64,000 nt of DNA from Onthophagus taurus (taxonomy: Eukaryota > Arthropoda > Insecta > Coleoptera > Scarabaeidae), in assembly GCF_036711975.1 (NCBI RefSeq), contig NC_091976.1, positions 25,792,001 to 25,856,000 of the forward strand. The letters run 5' to 3'. The translations under genes were made by a program, and so were the position numbers. The notes under the pieces were generated by a model that saw only the letters and a program-made list of their open reading frames with translations, was not told where the DNA came from and ran no database searches. Shown in pieces: positions 35,594 to 45,299 of this stretch. Position 1 is the stretch's first letter. Each line of letters opens with the position of its first letter.

Positions 35594-36141
35594 CTACCAC
35601 CAGTGGCCACCATGATCGCCAGCACCATGATGTTCAGGTCTGTAAGATCCATCATCGCTACCATCAGGTCCCCAAGCGCCATCATGACCACCCCAAGAAC
35701 CATCATTTCCATCCCAAGATCCATCACCACCATCCCAAGATCCATCTCCACCATCCCAAGCACCGCTATCTCCGTCCCAAGATCCATCATTCCAGGATCC
35801 ATCATTCCACGATCCGTCATTCCAGGATCCGTCATTCCAAGATCCATCGTTCCATGATCCGTCGTTCCATCCACCATTCCATGCGCCGTTCCATCCTCCG
35901 TTCCAGCCACCCCATCCGTGCCAACCTGCACCCCATGGGCCAGCTCCACCAACGTGAACAGCTCCAGGTACTACTCCAGCGTGGATTCCTCCTACTGCTC
36001 CAATCCAACCTGCTTGAGCGGTCGCTATGACCAGCAAAAGGAAAGCGAATATCTAAAAGAGAAAAATTATTTAAAGAAAAAGTGTCGAAGAAAAGTAATT
36101 AAAGAAAAAGTAAAAAGAAATGCTTTTCTTACACTCTTCAT
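35594..36141 (-). CDS. secreted cuticle-type protein with WNDGS tandem repeats
   Basis: Exon 1 is 36133-36141 (MKS, donor GTAAGA), exon 2 is 35594-36052 after TCTTTTAG, 155 residues. MKSIFAFLLLVIATAQAG is the signal peptide. The mature chain has an Ala/Val/Gly/His stretch, WHGWGGWNGGWNGAWNGG, six perfect WNDGS pentapeptides in a row (about residues 66-95), diverged WDGGDGS units, and the family tail DDGSYRPEHHGAG ending GGHWW. The pentapeptide probably expanded by slippage from the same DDGS-type unit. Asp-rich and acidic, unlike the neutral WNG repeats at 33 kb. Confidence 0.9.
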
Positions 36142-36212
36142 AATTGGCGTTGGTGGATTAATTATTGTATGTTGTCTAGTGGACTGATAGCACACTGATG
36201 GGTGCGATGTTG

Positions 36213-36234
36213 TTTTATATGGATAATGTGACCT
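36213..36234 (-). promoter_or_regulatory. cuticle-type promoter: AGGTCA half-site plus TATA box
   Basis: CGAGGTCA (AGGTCA at 36229-36234) 10 bp before TATAAAA (36213-36219). Two ATCAGT initiator-like sites follow at about 36196 and 36185. Confidence 0.7.
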
Positions 36235-37181
36235 CGCACACGCCCAAGAATCCAGATGGCTTGTTGGGTGGTGTTCTTTGTGGTGATACAATTATTCTTT
36301 TCTAATGACATTTAAGTGAGATTTTGCATTTATGCGCGATAAGCAAGTCAGTAGAGCGGAAATATCATTGGAATTTACAATTATTTAATTAGTTATTTTT
36401 ATTGCAATTTAATAATTTTATTTTATAACCATCATTAACCCACAGTCTACACATCACCATATACAACAACAAACAACACCTACATCCAATAACCCTACTT
36501 AATCTTAAAATTAATCTATAATTTTAAGATGAAAGCAACAAGAGAAATGTAATTAAAATAAGGTGTGACAAAAATAAAAACGTACGTCAAGTATAATTTA
36601 TGATTTCAATTTTAACATTAAAAAGGTAACTGTCTGTGTGCATAGAATTGAATATTTAATTGTAATGAATAATTATGTAGGTTTGGAAATGATTTATGAT
36701 GCAATATATTCATTGTTTTCATGATTTCGTTTTTGTCAATATGGAATTAAGCCGGTCTATACGAGTCGTTCTCCACCAGAAATGGAAGAAATGATAACAT
36801 TTACAATGTGCCTAAATTCTTAGCATTAACCTCTACATCAGGAGAACCATCGAACCTTATTCTACATACCAATGATGATCCTGATCAAAAACGTCAAATA
36901 AGTCATTGGTTTTACAAAAAACATGCATTCGCCTTGCTTGAGGTTTGTGCCCTAAACCGAGTTTTAGCTTGAAACTGAGACTTTCATCATGACGTGCTAT
37001 AATATTATTGCGAGAAATTGGAGATTCTTGGTGTGGCAGATGGTGCAAAATATATTGAGATTTCTGTTCATAGATGAAATTCAGACAAACAGATATGGTA
37101 CTGGTAGATCTAGAAGGTAGAAACGTAAAAAATAAAGTCTGACAAATTTTGTAGAAAAAATACCTGGATACATGTCTAATA
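36235..37181. other. gene-free stretch
   Basis: Intergenic AT-rich DNA. No coding or repeat structure recognised. Confidence 0.45.
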
Positions 37182-38521
37182 TACAGATGTCACACAAAAA
37201 ACGCCCCAACCTGTAACTCTGTCATTTACATTCCGATTTTCATGAGCGGGTTATCAAATGAAATGGTTTCATGCATACTATGATTCATGCTACAAATAAA
37301 TTTTTTCCAAGGCCGTCTTCAATTTTAAGCGATTATTAACTTTTGCTTTTCAAATTGCTCTATATATTTTTCTTTACGTCATTGGATAGAGGATAGAGGA
37401 TTGTTTTTCTGAATCCACTGATGTACAATACATCCATTTTGAATATAATTTTAGTAGAGAAAAGACACCTGTATATACAGGTTGCCACACAAGAACGCCG
37501 CTAGCTGTATCTCTGTCATTTACCTTCCAATTTTCATGACCTAGCTATCAAATGAAATGGTTTGATGAATACTATGATTCATGTTACAAATAAGCTTTTT
37601 CCAACGCCATCTTCAATTTCTAGCGATTATCAACATTTGATTTTCAAATTGCTCGGTATGTTTTTCTTCACGCTATTGGATAGAGTTTTTTTTTCTGAAT
37701 CCATTAATGTACAATACATCAACATTAATTGTAATTGTAGCATAGAAAAACATTAAAATAGTTTCTGAACATTCTCTTAAAGTCACTTGTGTTATACTGT
37801 AGTGTGCCATGGGATAAATGAAAAACCAACTTATAAGTATCATTTACAACTGCTTGGGCATTGAAATAGCATTTAATGAGTGTTATCAGTTTTGCGTGTT
37901 ATTTTTTTCCATGGCACACTGCAGTATTACAGAAGTGACTAAGACAATGTTCGGAAAATGTTTTAATTGTTTTTCTCTGCTAAAATTACAATTAATGTTA
38001 ATGTATTGCACATCAATGGGCTCAGAAAACAATTTCTATCCCATAACGTGAAGAAAAACATACCGAGCAATTTGAAAATCAAAAGTTGATAATCGAAGAT
38101 GGCGTTGGAAAAAGTTTATTTGTAGTATGAATCATAGCATTCATCAAACCATTTCATTTGATACCTCGTTCATCAAAATCGGAAGTTAAATGACAGAGTT
38201 ACAGCTTACGGCGTTCTTGTGCGACAACCTGTATATACAGGTGTCTTTTTTCTGCTAAAATTACATTCAAAGTGGATGTATTGCACATCAGTGGATTCAG
38301 AAAAACAATCTCTATCTAACGACGTGAAGAAAAATATATGGAGCAATTTGAAAAACAAAAGTTAATAATCGCTTAAAATTGAAGATGGCCTTGAAAAAAA
38401 TTTATTTGTAGCATGAACCATAGTATTCATCAAACCATTTCATTTGATGTCTCGGTCATGAAAATCGGAATATAAATGACAGAGTTACAGCTTGGGGCGT
38501 TTTTTGTGTGACACCCTGTAT
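37182..38521. mobile_element. three nested palindromes: fold-back element inside a relative
   Basis: The outer element has ends ATACAGATGTCACACAAAAA and, inverted, GTTTTTTGTGTGACACCCTG, with long arms (words TCTGTCATTTACATTCCGAT, ATCAAATGAAATGGTTT). Inside, 37475-38236 has ends TACAGGTTGCCACACAAGAA and its near-complement, and arms of the same family at lower similarity. At the centre, 37782-37945 is a third palindrome (AGTCACTTGTGTTATACTG, GTGTGCCATGG, and complement). The inner element sits at the midpoint of the outer, where the outer arms read ACACCTGTATA, a palindromic target. Non-coding. Confidence 0.8.
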
Positions 38522-38529
38522 CTAGGAGA

Positions 38530-39120
38530 AAATAAGTATACTACGAGGTTAGGTTGGTTTGCAATGGGGTTAGGTTGGTTTGAAATTGGTTTGGATTTGA
38601 ATCAAGATTGATCTATACTGGGTTAAATTGGCTTCTTTGCAGTTGTATTGGCTTGTTGTAGGAGTATGCTCCTTAGTGCTTTCTGATTAGCTTGCTTTGG
38701 ACAGTGCGGTTAGGTTTATATTTAGGTTAGTTTGCTGGATTCGATTGCTAAGAATTGAATCGGGTTGCCAAAGCAATGCAACTCAACTGGATGTCAACCT
38801 CAAATTTAAATAAATTTGGGTTGGATTGGAGGTTGGATTGCTTTGAGCTTGGGATTAAAAATACTTAGAACTCGTACAAATAGAAGAAAGAAAAAAAATC
38901 CATGCTGAAATCTACATAGACAATGGCAAAAGAGCAGAAAATACCTAAATACTATGTCGAAGACAAATGCCTACTTGAATTAAGTTACTTTGTGTGTATT
39001 AAGGTTGGTTTGAATTTGTGATAACTTGGCACAACAACCACAAACTATCGATTTTCCTGGTAAACTTATTCCTTGAATCCTCTACGATCTAGAATCTCAA
39101 CCCAACCCTAACCAACACAA
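38530..39120. repeat. G/T-rich strand-asymmetric stretch with TTAGGTTGG words
   Basis: Dense TTAGGTTGGTTTG, GGATTGGAGGTTGG and GGGTTGCC words on the plus strand. The complementary bias appears at 63.6-64.0 kb and 0.96-1.14 kb. It resembles degenerate telomere-type (TTAGG)n only loosely. Confidence 0.5.
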
Positions 39121-39129
39121 CCCTTTTTT

Positions 39130-40075
39130 TTAAAGAGGTCGGGGAAAACCTGCTATAGAGACAGCCTGCTCTACCAGTGTTTTCCGATCATCTAGATTCC
39201 CATTCCTCCATTACTTATGCTGTGACTTCGCGTTTGTCAGTATGGGCTGCATTTCTTTTTTTGGCCATCAACTCTATGGGGAACTTGCTTGGGGAGCATT
39301 ACAAGCAGTGCTTCGCTGGATACGGTTCTATAGGAACTAGTCACTCTAATCATAATTTTTCTTTGAATTCTGCTAAACTTGTCCACCACTTTTTTGGTTA
39401 CATCCATACAGTATTTGGAAATAAACCACCGAGCTGATTAATTTCCTCGTTTCTTCTCTAGGACCATAGGTCGAGCCCATTACTCTGTGTAGAGCATTTA
39501 CAGTTTTTTGAGTTTTTTGTGACATATTCTGTGTGTTTTTTAATATTTATTGTCACCTCGTCTTTACATTTCCTGCTACTTCGTAATATCGCTTCCGTTT
39601 TTTTTTTCAGAAGAGATCTGCAGGGTAATTTTCTCAAGTTGTAGGTTTTCAATCTCCCAGCCGTTTACCACTACGGTAAGATCGTCAGCATAGGCAACCC
39701 AGTTTCCGTTCATCAAAATCGTCTCGCTGACCTTTTACCAAAATCTGATCAAAAAATGCATTCCATAAAGAGGGTCCAGGATCGATTCCTGTGGAACTCC
39801 TTTGTTAGTCGGATATCCTTGCCCTCATATTCAACAGAACGCTCACTCAGATGGCTTTTGACAGTATTTACGAGATTCTTTGATACTCTCTTCTGTCAAT
39901 CAACGCAACCTAACCCAACTCAACCTAACCCAATCCAACATAATCCAACAAAATGCCATGGTACAGTCGATCAAGCGGGCTCCTCTGGTAATCGGACATT
40001 CCTTGCCCTCATATTCAACAGAACGCTCACTCAGATGGCTTTTAACAGTATTTACGAGATTCTTTGATACTCTCT
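39130..40075 (-). mobile_element. LINE reverse-transcriptase fragment, R1/jockey-like
   Basis: The minus strand encodes, in broken frames, GVPQxSILxP (the GVPQGSxLGP motif, near 39800-39770), then NWVAYADDLTVVVNGWEIEN (39700-39650) with the YADD catalytic box, then KTEAILRSSRKC. Further 3' comes EEWESRWSENTGRAG (39210-39140), the WxxRWxxxTGR motif found after reverse transcriptase in R1-like LINEs. Stops and frame changes show it is dead. A block of about 186 bp (39810-39910 and about 39996-40096, TCATATTCAACAGAACGCTC) is tandemly duplicated next to the CCCAA tract. Confidence 0.75.
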
Positions 40076-40077
40076 TC

Positions 40078-40137
40078 TGTCAATCAACGCAACCCAACCC
40101 AACTCAACCCAACCCAACCCAACCCAACCCAACATAA
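40078..40137. repeat. (AACCC)n simple repeat
   Basis: About ten AACCC/AACTC pentamers. A shorter degenerate version (CAACCTAACCC) lies at 39903-39950, at the equivalent edge of the duplicated LINE block. Confidence 0.85.
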
Positions 40138-40139
40138 TG

Positions 40140-40819
40140 CCATGGTATAATCGATCAAGCGTACATATCCTAGGAAGAACCCCAAATTTGTTACAGTTGG
40201 CCACATCTCCACAAAGTCATGCTGCGATGAAGAAGTGAAGCTTTTACACCAGATATACATAAGTGCATAAGATATTACTTTCAATTCCAAGAATGTTGGC
40301 CCTGATTACATTAGAACAGTCAAGTACAGAAATAATGTTAAGAACGATGCTGAGACCAAAATTGAAAAAGTTGTTATCACCCAACCTTGTGAATCACTGC
40401 ATGCTCCGAAGTAAACTAATTACTTACAGATACCATTAACAATCATTAAAACAAACCGATTTATCTCTCAAATCAGTGCTTATTACTGTTTGCAAAGTAT
40501 TTTGTGTAGTCTTATAGAAAATCCTTTATCATTAGGTTTAAAAAAGAAGCGGTGTCTTTTCTACATTATTAAGAATGTTAATCCCAAGATTAATCTCAAT
40601 AAGATCAATACCATTAGACTAAGAATTTGTAAAATAACACAAATCAGTGTTAATATAAAAACTAAATAATTACATGTAATAATTTATTTATGCACATAAA
40701 AACATAATTACAAACTATAGAAAAAACACAGTGTCATCAGAATAATACAATGGCAGTCGTCTAATTAAACATTTTCACGTAAATCTCATTTACGCTTAAG
40801 CGTTTAATTTTTTTACAAA
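40140..40819. other. gene-free stretch
   Basis: 3' flank of the following gene. Nothing recognisable. Confidence 0.45.
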
Positions 40820-41387
40820 TTAATGTAAGGAATAATGATGTTCGGGTCTGTACGATCCATCATCGTACAAATGTTCAGAAATATCTGGAACGTAACCACC
40901 ATCATGTCCAGCACCTAATCCAAGACCACCGAGTCCTAGTCCAAGACCGAGACCACCGGCGTAGTGTCCTCCGACAGCGTGTCCGTAAACGGTACCAGAT
41001 GGACCAGCGATGACAGCACCACCAGCGTGTCCTAATGCACCATGAGCAAGAGGAGCAATTGGTGCTACAAGACCAACTCCTCCAACAGCAACATGTCCTG
41101 GACTTACAGCACCGCTTACAACACCTCCGGGAATTGGAGCAGCGTTTACAACTCCACCATGGGCTCCACCAACGACGTGGCTACCATCTGGACCAACAAC
41201 AGATCCTTTGGCTGAAGGACCAGCGATGACTGCTCCTGGATTAGCGGGACCAACTAATGATCCACCATAATGACCAGCGTTAGCTGCTGCGAGGGTTACT
41301 AAGAAAATGGCAACCTAAAAAAATTCAATAATTTTTTTTTAATAACTTAATTAAATTTTTTTTTAATGAACTTACGATGGTTTGCAT
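40820..41387 (-). CDS. secreted Ala/Val/Gly-rich cuticle-type protein with GPDGS and DDGSYRPEHH motifs
   Basis: Exon 1 is 41376-41387 (MQTI, donor GTAAGT), exon 2 is 40820-41314, 168 residues. MQTIVAIFLVTLAAANAG is the signal peptide. It combines both subfamilies of the cluster. An N-terminal module (GPANPGAVIAGPSAKGSVVG, PDGSHVVGGAHGG, APIPGGVVSGAVSPG) is shared with the genes at 43, 56, 58 and 60 kb. A second AGPSGTVYGH follows. A Leu/Gly repeat (GLGLGLGLGGLGLG) precedes the tail YDDGSYRPEHHYSLH, shared with the Gly/Trp genes. It has the AGGTCA-TATA promoter. A good candidate for a form near the common ancestor of the two subfamilies, or a fusion of them. Confidence 0.9.
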
Positions 41388-41442
41388 GTTGAATGTGGGA
41401 AGTGAACAATCGACTGATGCTAACCACGTGGTCTTGAAACTA

Positions 41443-41464
41443 TTTTATACCACAAGTTTGACCT
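41443..41464 (-). promoter_or_regulatory. cuticle-type promoter: AGGTCA half-site plus TATA box
   Basis: GGAGGTCA (AGGTCA at 41459-41464) 10 bp before TATAAAA (41443-41449); ATCAGT initiator near 41415. Confidence 0.7.
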
Positions 41465-43232
41465 CCAACAATTTTTCTTTCTCCACTTCGTGAATCCGCG
41501 ACTTCAAAAGAAGGCGTGAAGCATACGAAGTTGAAAAAAATGCGAAAATCCCTCAAAAACGTATTACCACTTCGATTACGAATAGGGTGTGGTTAGAACA
41601 GTTTTTTTTTCTCAACCAACGTTAACGACCAGCGTGATTTTTATGATTAATATTAATTTATAGTCAGAAAAAAAATACGGACAAAGTGCTCCTAACAACC
41701 TTGTGGTCGCGCAATAGAAAGTATAGGGTGGAGACAAACCTACTTGGTAGTTACTGTGACATTAAAACATGTTCACGCAAGTAAAGGAATGTGTAATTAT
41801 ACGCCTTTATTAGAATAATGCGTATCCGTATTACTCCTACTAATTGTAATAAAAATTAATGCTCATTTTATTTTTACAATCATAAAATGGAACAATTTTT
41901 ATTATGATTAAGAGAATTATATTAGATTTTATTATACATTAGATCATGCATTACCATTGAAGTCATTAATATAAATTGTCAGCGACCTTATATGGTCACA
42001 CGACAAGAGAGATCAATCACACCGATTTAAATAATAAACTCGACAGTTGCAACAAGCCGGTTGTAACCCTGTGAGGCAGTGAACCAAGAAAAACATAAGT
42101 GCAACGTTCCTTCAAGACTATGGTATCTAAGAATTGGTGCATAAATCACGTTACGAACGGATATTAAATCCCACACCACCACATTCCATGCAGTAGTAAA
42201 TGTTTATTAATGCTTTATACACATTGTATCCACTTCATTTTTTATACAACGCGATATTTCTAAGTTATGAACTCGATGTGTACCATAAAAATTCATTTAT
42301 CAAAGAAATCGTGATTGAAGTAACTCATTAATTACTTTAAGAGTTGTATATGTAACAATAACGACCAACACCCATCCACTACTTTTTTGCAAGAACGAGT
42401 GGTGAGGTGGCATTGAGTTCTATCCAACCTTGAAAGATTTAAAAGACAATTATAATCGAAGTAATACCACCGAGAACTTCCCTATTTGCTGTCGTTATAA
42501 ATTTAACAAAAAACTCATGGTATTTATCACGGTTGAGTTAGCACACGTACTCATGGAATTCGAAACCCAACCTTATAAAATTTATAAATTGTATAAGGTT
42601 AAGTATTTAGAAAAAGTAATGATTGTGTTTAGTTCTTGACAACACCCAAAGAATTTGTTAAGAGTTTGTTAACATTTAGATTGATCCTGTTCACGATTTC
42701 CAACATGGAGCTTTCACCTCATTTCATACAAACATGGTGTTGTTTTACAACGTATTTATTTTAAATTTCTTCCTTGACATTCGATCATTTGTGAACTTGC
42801 CACAATTTACGAGCTCGTAATAATATAATGAAATAATCACGTTACGTGAATACAATGATTTGAATATCCGTGAATTAAATTGCTTATTTATGTAAATTAA
42901 TTCATAATAGATTAGAATAATTAATATGTTTTGTTCTTTACTGTAAGAGAATCATTTATCGTTATCAATCTTGATTTTATCTTTTTTTGTTTGAAATGAA
43001 ACAAAATGTTTTTCTTTATGAAGAGGTTGAGCATTTATTTATTTATTCACATTTTTTTACAATCGATTATTTTCACAATAAATGAAAAGTCACGATCAAT
43101 TACAATAACCATTTAAGGGCTTAACGTGTCGAACACAACGGAGGCATCTACCAGTAAGAGAGGAGGGAGCAAAGTTTAAAAAAAAGACGAAGGGAGCAAT
43201 AGAAAGTAGGAGGTAATGGTTAATTTTACCAT
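41465..43232. other. gene-free stretch
   Basis: AT-rich intergenic DNA. An open stretch at 42430-42639 has no supporting feature. Confidence 0.45.
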
Positions 43233-43634
43233 TTACCATCCATGCCAACCACCGTGCCATCCTCCCCATGGACCACCCCAAGCGGTTGGTGCTACAGCGC
43301 CACCCCAACCTCCCCATCCCCATCCACCGTGTCCAACAGCGATTCCTCCAGGGGCGACGGCTCCAGTTACAACACCTCCGGGAATTGGAGCAGCAGCGAC
43401 AGCTCCAGCATCACCACCACCGGATACAACACTGCCATCAGGTCCAACAACGGTACCACCAGCAGCTGGTCCTTTGATAGCTGCTCCTGGGTTTCCTGGA
43501 CCAACAAGGGCTCCTCCCCAGAGACCAGCATGAGCATAGGCTAAGCCTACTACGAAAAGTACTGCGGCCTAAGTGAAATAAAAGTTAGAATTTGAAGAAG
43601 ATTTGATTTGGATCAATCTTACCAAGGTATTCAT
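43233..43634 (-). CDS. secreted Ala/Val/Gly-rich cuticle-type protein, GPDGS subfamily
   Basis: Exon 1 is 43623-43634 (MNTL, donor GTAAGA), exon 2 is 43233-43568, 115 residues. Signal peptide MNTLAAVLFVVGLAYAHAG. Mature: LWGGALVGPGNPGAAIKGPA, AGGTVVGPDGSVVSGGGDAG, AVAAAPIPGGVVTGAVAPGG, then a Gly/Trp tail HGGWGWGGWGG and GGPWGGWHGGWHGW. The module order (GPGNPGA, GPAAxG, GPDGS, PIPGGVV) is that of the three genes at 56-60 kb, while the tail is of the Gly/Trp kind and lacks DDGSYRPE. The complementary strand has a long Pro/Thr-rich open frame that is only a shadow of the GC-rich repeats. Confidence 0.9.
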
Positions 43635-43691
43635 GTTTTCCTTAGATGACAGTTCAGATGTGACTATGCCTCTAAGCAGCACCCCAAACAG

Positions 43692-43726
43692 TTTATATAG
43701 CTGGTAGAAGGAACAATTAACCTTCG
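43692..43726 (-). promoter_or_regulatory. TATA box with upstream CGAAGGTT box
   Basis: TATATAAA (43692-43699), with TTCGAAGGTT about 20 bp upstream (43717-43726). The second box type recurs before the genes at 54.9 and 60.5 kb. Confidence 0.55.
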
Positions 43727-44744
43727 AACAAAACGAGAAGAGAGTTGATCGAAGGAGTTTTCATTTATTTATTTAAATGTTATGCTGTTGCGGTGCGGGA
43801 CATAAACAGTTTTCTAGCTTTTTCTAACGCCCTACGGCATATGTGGGGCGCGGCTTCTTTGTTTGGTGAAGTTCACGGTCGATGACTGAAAAATGGAAAA
43901 CGCCTTTGATACGGGACCCACCCTGTTTGTGATTGCGGAAAAATTCTAAATACCCAAGTAGAAGAAAATTTATGGTCACAAGGAAATAAATTTTTATTCT
44001 ACATTATCTAAACTCAATAAACCAATTAAAATAATTAGAATATTTTGCATCCATATAAATAAATACTGAGATTAATGTATTTGTTGTCCCATAAATTTTC
44101 TTTTAGATACCCATTATAAGAAATGGGTTGACATTTCTCCATTACAATACAATGGTATATATGGGCGTTTCCCTTTCATATCTCATTCTAATACCTGAAA
44201 AAAACTCCCCTGTTTGCGGACACAATAAATATATTCTAAACCAGTTTATGGATTTTTAAAAATAAGACTTATGAACGAACTATAGAGTGAATTATTTGAA
44301 TCAAATTCGTAATAAAATTGAGTTGAGTTGATGAGATATTAATTTGAATATTCATTGGTTGGGTGCGTTTGTCGTTATTTAAATAAGATATGAGTTAATA
44401 ACAACCAGATACGTATTATTAATATTTCCTATAAATTACTAATTTAGTTGGGTTACATTTTAAAATTAAAATACTCTTTATTATTAACGAATCGCAAAAT
44501 TTGTCACCACAATACAAATTTTCGTTATTGCTAAAAGTGAAAGTAAATAGATGCAAAAGTCCAATCTAAATCCCACCCTGACTATTCTAGATTCAAAGGC
44601 AATCCACGTGCAATCTCCTTATTATTTCAAACCCACAAGCATTTGTAACTACAACATGTAATCGATATTTTCTCTCATTATTGGTAAGTATCGAACATTA
44701 ATAATCTAACTAATATTTCTCCAATTAATTTCTTTTTAGAAACA
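43727..44744. other. gene-free stretch
   Basis: AT-rich intergenic DNA. No structure recognised. Confidence 0.45.
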
Positions 44745-44952
44745 CAGTGAAACCTCGACATATTATTTTAATATTTTTAAGTCAGTAATTATATAAGTTG
44801 CTCTATTCCATGTTTATAGATAAACTCGGGGTATTCCCCGAATTGTTGATACGTTTGAAGACGCACAGTGTGAATTTGTGTGCATTAAAATTATTGTTAT
44901 AAAGAACATTTGGCTATAACGAACATCACGGTATTAATCCGAGGTTTTACTG
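44745..44952. mobile_element. pogo/Tigger-like MITE, about 208 bp
   Basis: The left end CAGTGAAACCTCGACATATT and the right end, inverted, CAGTAAAACCTCGGATTAAT match the pogo-like terminal consensus CAGTxxAACCTCGxxxTA. The internal TTGGCTATAACGAACATCAC is also typical. The flanking dinucleotides (CA and TA) no longer match, so the copy is old. A solo end of the same kind lies at 30.3 kb. Confidence 0.7.
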
Positions 44953-45299
44953 TAAAACGGTTGTAATTCAAACAAGGCTAAAAATGTAATTGATTTAAAT
45001 AGAAATAAGCACAATTGTAGGTAAAATTTATAAAATAAAACTTAAATTTTAAATTTTTTATTTATTTAATTTTGTTAGAAAATTTTCAAGATTAACTTTA
45101 AAAAACTGTAAGAAAATAATGTCTAGAACCGATATAAGCCTGTACTCGTAATTTGACTGTTGTCCTTCTGAAGATGGTTTAATGTAAACCGAAACCGGTA
45201 AAGGAAGTAAAAATAAAGAAAATTCCATTGTAAAGTGCAATAAATTTAATTTAATCATCCACAATGGAAAGAAAGATTAACAATTTCAACAATTGTAGG

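Noticed and set aside
35383-35952. Met/Asp/Gly-rich 189-codon frame (GMTDPGMTDPG)
   Set aside because: Shifted reading of the WNDGS repeats; no signal peptide.
40078-40137. Telomere
   Set aside because: AACCC/AACTC pentamers are short and internal, flanked by unique DNA and a LINE; at best an interstitial tract.
43216-43533. Pro/Thr/Ala-rich plus-strand frame, with similar ones at 59770-60339 and 29308-29571
   Set aside because: Antisense or shifted shadows of GC-rich cuticle-type repeats.
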